From Cladorrhinum sp. PSN259 (taxonomy: Eukaryota; Ascomycota; Sordariomycetes; Sordariales; Podosporaceae), in NCBI GenBank assembly GCA_033725935.1, contig MU867069.1, forward strand, positions 434,001 to 498,000: 64,000 nt of DNA, given 5' to 3'. Positions 33,460-42,733 of the stretch are shown piece by piece. Every line of letters begins with the position of its first letter. Positions within the stretch are counted from its first letter, which is position 1. The position numbers and the translations under genes were made by a program. Under the pieces are notes generated by a model. That model was not told where the DNA came from. It saw nothing but the letters and a program-made list of their open reading frames with translations, and ran no database searches.

Positions 33460-34911
33460 TCACAGACTACCACTGCTGATTGAAGTCGACTCCCAATCCT
33501 GAGAACCCCTGATCCTTACCCCACTCGTAATCGCGGGGGTCGGTTTCCTAACACTACCATCAATCTGCAAAGTCCCGTCCGTATATTGTCCCCAATTATT
33601 CCACCCATCCTCTTCTGCTCCCGTATTACCTCCCTTAATGATCAGAGCACCAGCCTTTGCCAACCTCTTCTCAAAAACATCCTCAAATTCCCTGCCCAAC
33701 CCCAGGAACCGAATAGAATTCAAGGCCAACACCCCAGCTCTCTCTTCAAAGCTCATAAACGTCCCCACTTCCTCATCTTCAATCAACATCCTCCCGGCAA
33801 CAGGAACCTCCCCGAGCGGAAAAGGATAATCACTCCCCATCAAAACTCTCCCGCTTCCCCCCGGCCCAAGCTTCTTCAAAACATACTCCAGCAAATCAGG
33901 ATCATGAACCAGAGAATCAATCCAAATCTGTCCACCAGCTGCTTTAAAATGCTCAACGGGTTTGACACCCTCCGCCTGCTTGGCAACCAAATCAGGCCGA
34001 CAATCAAAGCCATGCTGTATCCTCCCCAGCAGCGCAGGGAACGCTCCACCGCCGTGAGCGAAGCATAATCTCAGTTTCGGATGCCTCACTAAAACACCAG
34101 AGCACATGATGGTGTGCATTGCCAGTGCTGTCTCCGAGGGCATACCCACCAACCAGCTCCCCCAGTACTTGGACCATCTTGCTGCGTTTTCCTTGGGCAG
34201 TGCGTAACCCAAGGGGTGTATGAACACGGGGCAGTTCAACTCCTCGCAAGCCGACCAGAACGGTTCCAACTCTGGGTCGTCCAGCATTTGACTCTCGGAA
34301 TAACTGGTGCCGATTTGAATCCCCTTCATGCCTGGTAGACCCATTGCCCGTTTTAGTTCCTCGATTGCTGCTGGGGCGGACTGTAATGGGACGGTTGACA
34401 ATCCTACGAATCGAGTTGGGTTTGCCAAACAGATGTCTGATATGTGGTCGTTCAATGCCCTAGCAAGGAGAATGGCGGGTTCTAGTGGCGCGTCGTAGCA
34501 GAAGAGGACCGGAACTGTGCTGAGTACTTGGACATCTACACCCGCCGCGTCCATTTCTTGGATACGGACGTTGGGATCATAGCAGTTTGGTTGGACGCGG
34601 CGGAAGAAGTTTTGGCCGACGTACATGTCGATGTCTTCGGGGGCGTCTGGAGAAGAAGAAGGGCGAAACTCCGGCCAAGGATATGATGGTGCGAGAGAGG
34701 TTAGGGTGTCTGATGGGAGAGATTGGGGCATGATGTGAGTGTGCATATCAATGCGGAAGAGGTGGGATGCTGGGCTTTTCTGCGAGGAGAAGCCATTCTC
34801 AAGGGACTCGGAAGAGGAGGGTGATGGTGATGATGGTGACGATGACGGTGAAGGTGATGACAATGAGCAGCAGCTAAGGTTGCTGTGATCCGATATTAAG
34901 CCTGGTGCCAT
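33460..34911 (-). CDS. 2-amino-3-carboxymuconate-6-semialdehyde decarboxylase (ACMSD)
   Basis: A zinc-dependent amidohydrolase-superfamily decarboxylase. It turns ACMS, the ring-opened product of 3-hydroxyanthranilate, into 2-aminomuconate semialdehyde. This diverts tryptophan carbon away from quinolinate and NAD toward oxidation. It is intronless and 483 aa long. Metal ligands begin with His57 and His59 in DMHTHIMP; the family also shows the metal-site CFAHGGGAFP and GSDYPFPLGE near the end. Segments specific to ACMSD are present: NCYDPNVRIQEMD, LSTVPVLF, YWGSWLVGMPSETA and GRIQHGFDCRPDL. The N-terminus carries about 50 extra Ser/Pro-rich residues and the C-terminus about 70 extra. The enzyme of the next step is 455 bp upstream on the same strand, which supports the assignment over 6-MSA-type decarboxylases. 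Confidence 0.92.
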   Translation of the reverse strand: MAPGLISDHSNLSCCSLSSPSPSSSPSSPSPSSSESLENGFSSQKSPASHLFRIDMHTHIMPQSLPSDTLTSLAPSYPWPEFRPSSSPDAPEDIDMYVGQNFFRRVQPNCYDPNVRIQEMDAAGVDVQVLSTVPVLFCYDAPLEPAILLARALNDHISDICLANPTRFVGLSTVPLQSAPAAIEELKRAMGLPGMKGIQIGTSYSESQMLDDPELEPFWSACEELNCPVFIHPLGYALPKENAARWSKYWGSWLVGMPSETALAMHTIMCSGVLVRHPKLRLCFAHGGGAFPALLGRIQHGFDCRPDLVAKQAEGVKPVEHFKAAGGQIWIDSLVHDPDLLEYVLKKLGPGGSGRVLMGSDYPFPLGEVPVAGRMLIEDEEVGTFMSFEERAGVLALNSIRFLGLGREFEDVFEKRLAKAGALIIKGGNTGAEEDGWNNWGQYTDGTLQIDGSVRKPTPAITSGVRIRGSQDWESTSISSGSL

Positions 34912-35366
34912 TGTGATGATGCTTTAGGTTTGTTCAAGTCAATTGCTTTGGGGGGGCTGTTTACTGAGTAGGTATAAAGGAGGTTTGTGTGTACAACGAG
35001 AGATTGAAGTGGTTGGGGCTTGATATGGAATACGTATAGATGGTTAAGAAGTACAAATAAGGGGATGTGATGTCATTAGACGCACCACGATAAACGTGTT
35101 ACAGCTTGCTGGTGAGGTTGGATGCAGGTGTGCGGATGACGGAAGGCGGATCTCGGAACGGATGTAAATAGAGACATCTGATTGGTCAATCCGTGTTCCG
35201 TCCGGTGCGGGACCCGGCAACGGACCCGGATATCGCACCGTGAGTTCGGCGCTAATAAAGCCCAAAAAAGCAGCACGTGGCCCGGCTAGTGCATTGTCAG
35301 TCGGTGTAAACCGAAGGAAGCCATCGTTTTCCTACGTGGCGCAGATATGCATTGGACAACCATGCC
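34912..35366. promoter_or_regulatory. ACMSD promoter interval with CGG/CCG elements
   Basis: This holds the ACMSD promoter and the 3' end of the dehydrogenase gene. It contains a reversed CCAAT (ATTGGT, 35181-35186). An imperfect inverted pair surrounds it: CGGAACGGAT at 35154-35163 and the complement-related ATCCGTGTTCCG at 35189-35200. A small perfect inverted repeat lies at 35301-35314. All are rich in CGG/CCG triplets, the contact bases of fungal Zn2Cys6 regulators. Confidence 0.4.
35301..35314. repeat. Inverted repeat TCGGT-N4-ACCGA
   Basis: Perfect 5-bp arms around GTAA, reading as CGG-N6-CCG. It lies about 390 bp upstream of the ACMSD start. A candidate Zn2Cys6 site by pattern only. 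Confidence 0.35.
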
Positions 35367-37023
35367 TCAGAAGGAAGGCAAATGCAAAGTCCTGACAACT
35401 GTAAAAACATCTCGCGAGTGTTCTCCACCCTCCCTTCCAGTGCCACTGTTTTTCATGCCACCAAATGGAGTGCCCAGCTCCCTTACAAGCCAGCAGTTGA
35501 CCCAGACCAAGCCTGCTTCAAGTTGCTCTCCCACGCGCCTCATCCGGGCTCCATCAGTCGTCAACAGAACAGCTGCAAGTCCATATTCACTGTCGTTGGC
35601 AAGTTGAATGGCCTCAAACTCGTTCTCAAAGGGCGTAATGGTTACCACAGGCCCAAATATCTCGTCAATCTGGACGGCCGAAGATTTTGGAACATCCGTT
35701 AAAATTGTGGGTCGGATCCAGTAGCCTCTATCGGATTGTCCTTCCAGACTTGAAGGAACTTCACCCAAGTGAAAGGTTGCATTTTCAGCTTTGGCAATTT
35801 CGAGATATCCTTTGATCTTGTTGTAATGCTGCAAGCTGGCTACTGCTCCCACGGTCTTGCCAAGTATGTATTTGTCGGTGACGTACTTGGTGTATTCGGA
35901 GACGAAGTCGTGGTAGACGGACCGTTCGACATAGATTCTGGAACCGCAAAGACAGATCTCGCCTTGATTCTCAAAGGCTGCTGATGCCGCAATCCGGATC
36001 GTGCGCTCGCGAGTTTCCGAGTTCATCGAGTCCCCAAAAACCAAGGTAGGATTCTTGCCGCCGAGCTCAAGAGACAAATGCTTCCCAATCTGGTGCGCAG
36101 TCGCACGACGAATGGCAATACCTGTCTGTGTCCCGCCTGTGAAAGATACGCCGTTGATAAAAGGAGATGAAACAAGCGCTGCGCCGGTTGTTGCTCCGTC
36201 ACCAAAAATCATGTTGACTACACCCACTGGAAGACCGGCTTTCTGGAAAATTCCTGCTAGCACTAAAATCATAGAGTTAGTCAAAGGTTGAGCTTTAATT
36301 CTAGAGGCTCGAACACTTACGGAATGCAGACATGCTCGTCACCTCACTGGGTTTTGCCACCGCAGTGCAACCAAAGGCGAGACAAGGAGCAATCTTCCAC
36401 GTCAACAGATAGAGAGGCATGTTCCATGGCGATATCAGCGCGAATACTCCAGCTGGTGAGCGATGTTCGTATGTAAGAGCAACACCATCAACCAGTCGCG
36501 CGGCAGTTTGCTCGTGGAGGATAAAAGTTGAGAAATAACTGCATATTGTTAGATTCCATGCGATATTTATCTGGGATAACAGCTGTGCTCACGCAAAGTT
36601 TGATATTGCCCTATCAATCTCAATCCTTGCTCTCTCCAAAGTCTTTCCCTGGTCAATACTTTCCCAAACAGCAAACAATTCCCGATGCTCGTGAATCAAC
36701 TCGCTGATGCGGCGAAGAGTAGCAGATCTCTCTGCTCGTGATGTTTTGCTCCATGACGGGAAGGCGGCTCTAGCATATCCGATAGCCTCTTCAACTTCGG
36801 TCGGAGATGTGCAAGGAAGTGTATACAAGAGGCGACCAGTCTTGGGCTCAAAAGATTCGATTTGCTGAGTACTGGCGGGTTTGGCGCTAATGAAGTGCCC
36901 TCCCACAAAGTTGCATAGAGATATTGGAGCGCTTCGTGAAGATATGAAATCTGTCGCCTTCTCGAGGGTGTCGTAAGTCCAGATGTCTCTTGGATCGACA
37001 GGGGTGAATGATGGTGACTCCAT
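35367..37023 (-). CDS. 2-aminomuconate semialdehyde dehydrogenase (ALDH8/AmnC-like)
   Basis: An NAD-dependent aldehyde dehydrogenase that oxidises 2-aminomuconate semialdehyde, the ACMSD product, to 2-aminomuconate. Exons 37023-36593, 36538-36321 and 36262-35367 join in frame to 514 aa. The introns are 54 bp (GTGAGC...CAG) and 58 bp (GTAAGT...TAG). ALDH motifs are complete: SPWNMPL, the SFTGGT cofactor loop, Glu282 in LELGGKNP and catalytic Cys320 in QGEICLCGSR. The GEICLC form of the active site and the end WVNCWLVRELGTPFGGMKNS are typical of the ALDH8A1/AmnC group rather than general ALDHs. The gene sits between ACMSD (same strand) and the divergent RidA deaminase, so the three make consecutive enzymes. 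The exact substrate is inferred from motif and context. Confidence 0.9.
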
Positions 37024-37144
37024 TATGGCCGTTGTGTGTCAAGTGAAAACGTGCAAGAAACTTGAGAGACTGAGGCCGGCCGTAAAAGTATTGTGTATTG
37101 CATGACATCAAGCCTTTGACAGATGATGCATGGTTTCGTGGTTG

Positions 37145-37156
37145 CCGAAGCTTCGG
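37145..37156. promoter_or_regulatory. 12-bp palindrome CCGAAGCTTCGG
   Basis: A perfect palindrome with everted CCG-N6-CGG triplets. It lies 122 bp from the dehydrogenase start and about 170 bp from the deaminase start. A candidate operator by pattern only. Confidence 0.4.
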
Positions 37157-37189
37157 TAAATCGCGGATCGGATGGCGGAAGAGGGGAAG

Positions 37190-37217
37190 CGGACAAATGA
37201 GTCCGGCAATTTGTCCG
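37190..37217. promoter_or_regulatory. Perfect 9-bp inverted repeat with CGG-N10-CCG spacing
   Basis: Arms CGGACAAAT (37190-37198) and ATTTGTCCG (37209-37217) flank a 10-bp spacer that itself carries CCGG. The first CGG and the spacer CCG (37203-37205) form CGG-N10-CCG, the spacing used by Put3-type Zn2Cys6 proteins. Confidence 0.45.
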
Positions 37218-37323
37218 GAACTCGGCAGCAGCCGCCGGTGACACTCAGTATATGAACAGTTACAGAAGATTCAGTTGCAACAATTCCGGCCATACACAAA
37301 CCAACTTCTTAGCAGAACTCAAA

Positions 37324-37779
37324 ATGGCATCTCCCAACGGAACAGGATACCTCCTCCCCGCCGAACGGGCTCAAGGCTTGGCAAACTACCCACATGCACG
37401 CACCATCCCCAGCACTGCGCGAACAATTTTTGTATCCGGAACATCAAGTCGACGGGGAGACGGTAGCTATGAGGGTTGCGAGACACAACAAAACGGGACA
37501 CATGTGTTGGATTGCGGGGCGCAGACGGCAGCTGTTCTGCGAAACATCGAGACCATCATCCGGGGAGCAACAGACGGGAAAGCCGGGCTCGAGAGCGTGG
37601 TTGATGCGACAGTATTTTTGACAGATATCAAGAAGGATTATGCCGCCATGAACGCCGAGTGGAACAAAGTTTGGCCAGACAGAACAAAGGCGCCAGCTCG
37701 AACATGTGTGCAGGTCGCAGCGCTGCCAAACGAGAGGTTGAATGTCGAGATCAAGTGCCAAGCCATTGTTTTGGAATGA
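37324..37779 (+). CDS. 2-aminomuconate deaminase, RidA/YjgF fold (AmnD-like)
   Basis: A small soluble RidA-family protein of 151 aa in one exon. The SGTSSRRGDGSYEG segment is shared with bacterial 2-aminomuconate deaminase AmnD, and separates that subgroup from general RidA imine deaminases. Also visible are the helix AQTAAVLRNIETII, VVDATVFLTDIKKDYAAMNAEW, the conserved RTCVQVAALP (Arg and following core strand) and the terminal VEIKCQAIV. AmnD converts 2-aminomuconate to 4-oxalocrotonate and releases ammonia, the step directly after the divergent dehydrogenase. The start is the Met at 37324, in good context (AAAATGGC); the frame stays open upstream without clear coding content. The trimeric state is known for the family and is not shown here. 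Confidence 0.9.
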   Translation: MASPNGTGYLLPAERAQGLANYPHARTIPSTARTIFVSGTSSRRGDGSYEGCETQQNGTHVLDCGAQTAAVLRNIETIIRGATDGKAGLESVVDATVFLTDIKKDYAAMNAEWNKVWPDRTKAPARTCVQVAALPNERLNVEIKCQAIVLE

Positions 37780-38854
37780 TCAAGTTGAGAAGCATGGATG
37801 AGATGAGTTGGAATCTGGAAGGAGCTGTTCTGGTTGGCAGTGGGTTCAAAATCCAGACCCTAAAATTGGATTTAAAAGAGGGACGAGATATCTGCACAGG
37901 CAATCAACAAATGAAATGGCAAATTCGAATTTTGGGTCCTTCGTGGAAGGTTTTTGTTAATCTTTTGGGAAAGAACGACTTTTTTTCTCCGCCATTGAGT
38001 CCAAACCTTCACCGGGCCTTTTGCCGCCGCCCTACCATCCAGACTTTCTGCAAACCTTCCAGTTCACCAAATCTCCAAATCGTTCCTTCCTTTCGTCTTT
38101 GATAAGAGTTAGTTATCGGACTGACCGCCTCGGCCGAAGCATCACTGACCAATTTGGTCACCGAGCAATTGACTGCTGCGACGTGAAAGCTTAAAATTCA
38201 ACGGACAGCGGGCCGAATGGGGTCGGCTTACCGGCGTGCCCAGGCCTTGGCGGTAGCGGTGATCAGTGGCACACGCCAGACAACTGCCGTTCTCGCGGTT
38301 CAAGATAAGTCTAGATAGCGGTTCCATTTCATCATTGCCCTCGTGATCTATCATGCCTCGAGAAAACCAAGACATCTCCCTCAAATTTCATTTTCGTTTC
38401 TGCTCCGTTCTCGGATTCTGATGTGGTACGACGCAGACTCTCAATTAACGATGCAATCAGTGATCGACATGCCACTATTCAATGTGTCTGTTAGTGGCAA
38501 TCCTGCGGTTTGGGTGCGCTTAACCACGGCGCCCTGAAGGCGATAGGTCTCAGTGGTTCCCATCCAATTAGGCAGGTCATGGTGGGGAGGGAAACCCGGA
38601 AAGCAACCTTGGAAGGGGGCGTCATCAATCGTCTCGGACTAACATTCATGGTTCCAGGGTTGCTTTCGCCTATCAACGTGTTACCCCCGCCCCCATGCTT
38701 TTCTCTTTTACCCCAGATATGGGGGGGATTGCAACGGCCGTCTTAAGCCGCTGACGTTTATGTGAATAAGTCATCGACTATTTCTCCCTTTTATTCCTCA
38801 AGGCTCCGAGTCAGACCAGATATTCGTCTTCTACGCTGGTTGCATGGCCTCAAA
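37780..38854. other. Intergenic region before the permease gene
   Basis: This holds the 3' end of the deaminase gene and the permease promoter. A perfect 15-bp palindrome lies at 38146-38160. No protein gene was found; short frames on both strands lack coding character. Confidence 0.5.
38146..38160. repeat. Perfect palindrome TGACCAA-T-TTGGTCA
   Basis: Seven-base arms around one base, about 700 bp before the permease start. The right arm overlaps a reversed CCAA/CCAAT-like sequence. Function unknown. Confidence 0.35.
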
Positions 38855-40549
38855 ATGACGAGCGAAAAGTCACAACCTCCCCCGGAGAGCCCAGGCGCGG
38901 ACAAGGCACACGCCGAGACCATTTTGGACGGAATTATATCCCTTGACAAGGAATCACAACTTTCACGTGGTTTAAAAAGTCGACACATCCAGTTTTTGGC
39001 CCTCGGTGGAGCGTGAGTTTGGCCTCAGTACCCTTCCTCTCAGCTTTGAACATGCACAACTGACAACCCCATCAGCATCGGAACTGGTCTCTTTGTTGGA
39101 TCGGGTAATATCCTGGCCAAGGTCGGCCCTGCACCATTATGGCTGGGTTACTTATCCATGATGGTAGTGGTGTGGGTCATCATGAACAACGTTGCTGAAA
39201 TGACGACCTATCTTCCCCTCAAGGGCATCACTCTTCCCTACTTCACGAACCGCTATGTCGACAACAGCTTGGCTTTTGCTTCTGGATGGAATTACTGGTA
39301 CGCGTATTCCATTCTCGTAGCAGCAGAGGCATCCGCAGGAGCCATCTTGCTAGACTACTGGGACACGCCAGTTCCGGCGGCAGTGTGGATTACCATCATC
39401 CTGCTCGTGGTTCTGTTCCTGAACATCATTGCAGTTGAGGTCTTTGGCGAGGCCGAGTTCTGGTTTGCAAGCATCAAGCTGATCACCATTCTCGGTCTGA
39501 TCATTGTGGGAATCGTCATCATGGCCGGCGGCGCCCCAACGCACGACGCCATCGGGTTCAGGTACTGGAACAACCCAGGGGCCTTCAAGGAATACTTGAC
39601 ACCGGGCGCGGCAGGACGGTTCCTGGCATATTGGACAGCGTTTGCTCGCGCAGGCTTCAGTTTCATCACCTCGCCCGAACTTATCGGAACTGCAGCAGGC
39701 GAGACTGTTGCTCCCCGGAGAAACATCCCGAAGGCCGCACGCCGTTTCCTCTGGCGTCTCGCTATTTTCTACGGTGTGAGCAGTCTGCTCATTGGGTGCC
39801 TTGTGTCGTCTGACAATGACCGCCTTGTTACGGAAGCTTCCAACGCCAGTGCCAGCCCGTGGGTCATAGGTATCCAGGAAGCTGGCATCAAGGGTCTCAA
39901 CCATGTCATCAACGCCGCAATTTTGACATCAGCTTGGTCCGCTGGCAACGCATTCGTCTACTCTGGCTCCCGTATTCTTTACTCATTGGCATGCACCAAC
40001 CAAGCCCCCAAGATCTTCACCAGGACAACAAAGCGTGGCGTTCCGTATGCCGCTGTATTGGCCACATGGGCACTCGGTCTCCTCGCATACCTCAACGTCA
40101 ACGAGAACAGCGCTAGGGTTTTTGAATGGTTCATGAATATCTCGACCATCTCTGGGTACATTGCCTGGATCATCGTCATGATCACTTATCTCCGCTTCCG
40201 CAAGGCAATGGAGTTTAATGGCCTGCTGCACACGCTGCCCTTCAAGACGGTCGCGCAGCCCTATGCCACCTGGATTACGCTAGTCATTGTGACGCTCCTG
40301 ACCATCACCAACGGGTTCCACGTGTTTGTGCCGTGGAGCTACAAGGACTTTTTGGCAGCTTACATTACCATTCCCATCTTTTTGGTACTGTATTTTGGAC
40401 ATAAGCTGCTGTTCAGAACGCCTTTCTTGAAGCCATTGAGCCAGATTGATGTGTTGACGGGGAAGAAGGAGATGGATGAGCTCGAGGAAGCAGATGTTCC
40501 CCCTGTTGCGTCGAACTGGATACAAAAGGTGTGGTTCTGGATTGCATGA
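38855..40549 (+). CDS. Amino-acid permease, APC superfamily (YAT type)
   Basis: A plasma-membrane amino-acid/proton symporter of 543 aa. Exons 38855-39012 and 39076-40549 join across a 63-bp intron (GTGAGT...CAG). The join restores the YAT signature ALGGAIGTGLFVGSG at the first helix. About 12 hydrophobic helices follow. The conserved WVIMNNVAEMTTYLP and FITSPELIGTAAGE segments agree with the family. The N-terminus is hydrophilic and short and the C-terminus ends about 40 residues after the last helix, as usual for the group. The true start is taken as the ATG at 38855. It lies 1.1 kb downstream of the deaminase gene on the same strand, which suggests uptake of tryptophan, kynurenine or a related amino acid, but the substrate cannot be read from sequence. 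Confidence 0.9.
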
Positions 40550-41773
40550 TTTATCTAGATGTGAGTTCTGAGATGTAGATAGTTGAAGTCTCTCTCTTGA
40601 ATCTAAGAACTTGTAAAACGATGAATTATGCCACAGTATTTCCGGAAAGACAATCCCATCTTGCGACTTTACGCGACGTAGCAGATTTTGAGACGTGTTT
40701 GATTGCTTGTTAGATGTTAATACATAGAATAAAAGTAGCATCCGGCGAGAGAGAAATCAAGGGAACAAAGAGGAATATGAAAAGGAGAGGGAGAAAAGGG
40801 GGTGAAAGCAGCATTAACCCTGGTCAAATGCCAATTGCAATGAACTAAACCCCACCCCTGCAGTTCACCCCTATTTTGGTTTCCCGGACAGCAAAGGCGA
40901 CGACAACAATTGTCACCAGCAAACACATAAAATTGAGGGCGAAAAGGAAAAGAAGACTCCATGACTAAATGGTAGTGTGGATCGACAATTCTGGTGTCTT
41001 CTCGTGGATGGATGATCCTCTCGCATGTTGAGGCTTGGATGCATGAAAGGAAGGAATCTGGACTGATGACAAGCAAGAATCCAGTCAGGCATTAATTGAC
41101 GAGATCTGGATTGGTTCGAAATGAGGAGAAAGATGGATATGCCAAGTTAAATTTCCTGCTTGAGTGTGACAGCTTTCAGGCTCCTCCACCGCTGAGCCCA
41201 TTACTCACCCCACAAATGGGCGCAGCAGAGATAAAGAACTTCTTTTTTGGTGGGTGTTTTAACTGAACTGAGCTGAGAAAAGGAATGACCCATCTATCGC
41301 CAGAAACATCAGACCACTTTTACCAGTAACATTATGTACCCACACCACACACGAATCCGGCCGTCTGGGCCATACCTTCCTTCCCTCAACCCAAACGACA
41401 CCCAACCTGCAGAAACTGCAATGCACTTAATCTGAGATCATAAATACCACCTTGTGTTTTGCTGTGATATCCCTTTTTGAACAAAGTTTTCCGAAACATT
41501 TTGTCTTTTATCCAAAACAAAACATTCTTTGAGAAATTGTCTCTAGAAGGTGGTAACACTGCAGCTTCTCGCTCAACAAACAACAACCACTTGCACAACC
41601 GAACCTGGAAACCCGCAAAGCCTTGGCATTGTCACCACACACACAACCCCTCTTCGAAATGCCTCAACCAAATCCAGCCGTTATCTCACATGTCAAGGTT
41701 AGCAACAATTCAATCTTCTCACTTGTCACAGGTTTCACCGGACAAAAGGTCAACAAAACAAGTAACTAACACA
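40550..41773. other. Intergenic region before the lactate dehydrogenase gene
   Basis: No separate gene was seen. The LDH frame is open upstream from about 41477, but that stretch lacks conserved sequence and is treated as leader. A short ATG-led segment at 41659-41697 followed by GTTAGC could be an alternative first exon. Confidence 0.45.
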
Positions 41774-42733
41774 ATGCCTTACCGCGAACCACAGTCGATC
41801 AAGATCGTCGTGGTGGGCGCCGGCTCAGTCGGCGTAACAACTGCCTATGCACTCCTCCTCAGCGGCCTGGCGGCCGAGATTGTCCTCATCGACATCGACA
41901 AGAACCGGGCCCTCGGCGAGGTAATGGACATGTCCCACGCCGCACACTTTGCACAAGCCCGCGTCCGCGTCGGCGAGTACGAGGACTGCGCCGGTGCGAC
42001 GGCCGTCGTCGTCACGGCGGGAGTCAACCAGAAGCCCGGACAGACCCGCCTGGACCTCATCAAGACCAACTACAAGGTGTTCAAGCAGATAATCCCCCAG
42101 ATCGCCGAGAACGCCCCCGATACCATCCTCGTGATTGCCACCAACCCGGTAGATGTCCTCACCCACGCTGCGCAGCGCTTGTCTGGCTTCCCCGTTGAGC
42201 GTGTCATTGGTTCGGGCACGGCAATGGACACCACCCGCTTCAGGCACGAGCTGAGCAAGGAGTTTGGCGTCAACCCTCGCAATGTGCATGCCGTCATCAT
42301 CGGCGAGCACGGAGACAGCCAGCTGCCCGTTTGGTCCCTCGCGTCCATCGCCGGCATGAGGTTGAAGGACTATGCCGCTCAAAAGGGAATCCCGTACGAC
42401 CAGGAGGCCATGGACGGCTGTGCAAGGAGAACAAGAGACGCCGCGTACGAGATCATTCAGAAAAAAGGAAAGACAAACTACGGCGTGGCGTCGGTGCTGG
42501 TCAGCATCCTGGAGCCCATCATCACTAACGGCGACGCATTGGTTACTGTTTCCAGGACGGGCACTTATGGCGGGGTGGACGATGTCGCGCTGAGCATGCC
42601 GTGCAAGTTGAACAGGAATGGCGCCCACCAGGATGTGCCGCTGTTGCTGGACGAGACGGAGCAGGAGGCTCTGAGGAAGTCGGCACAGAGCATCAAGGAG
42701 GTGCTGGATCAGTTGGAGGAGGAGATCGCGTGA
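41774..42733 (+). CDS. L-lactate dehydrogenase, bacterial-like
   Basis: An NAD-dependent 2-hydroxyacid dehydrogenase interconverting pyruvate and L-lactate. It is intronless and 319 aa long, a normal LDH length. The nucleotide-binding loop is GAGSVG (15-20). The substrate-specificity loop reads NQKPGQTRLDL, with Gln86 at the position where malate dehydrogenases have Arg, and it matches bacterial L-LDH. The catalytic His is in GEHGDSQLPVW and the substrate Arg in the VIGSGTAMDTTRFR segment. The frame is high in GC, lacks introns, and resembles bacterial LDH more than fungal MDH, so an old horizontal origin is possible but unproved here. The start is the Met at 41774. Its nearness to the aminomuconate set might reflect use of the pyruvate made further down that route; that is inference. 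Confidence 0.9.
   Translation: MPYREPQSIKIVVVGAGSVGVTTAYALLLSGLAAEIVLIDIDKNRALGEVMDMSHAAHFAQARVRVGEYEDCAGATAVVVTAGVNQKPGQTRLDLIKTNYKVFKQIIPQIAENAPDTILVIATNPVDVLTHAAQRLSGFPVERVIGSGTAMDTTRFRHELSKEFGVNPRNVHAVIIGEHGDSQLPVWSLASIAGMRLKDYAAQKGIPYDQEAMDGCARRTRDAAYEIIQKKGKTNYGVASVLVSILEPIITNGDALVTVSRTGTYGGVDDVALSMPCKLNRNGAHQDVPLLLDETEQEALRKSAQSIKEVLDQLEEEIA

Larger units (their letters stand above)
37024..37323. promoter_or_regulatory. Divergent promoter of the dehydrogenase and deaminase genes
   Basis: This 300-bp interval must drive both genes. It contains a perfect 12-bp palindrome and a perfect 9-bp inverted repeat, both built from CGG/CCG triplets and described separately. Coordinated expression through one Zn2Cys6 regulator is an inference. 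Confidence 0.5.

Noticed and set aside
41477..41773. N-terminal extension of the LDH frame
   Set aside because: The extension lacks conserved sequence and would give LDH about 100 extra residues; the Met at 41774 fits the family length.
41825..42628. 267-codon minus-strand frame across the LDH gene
   Set aside because: It shadows the high-GC LDH frame, which carries all LDH motifs.
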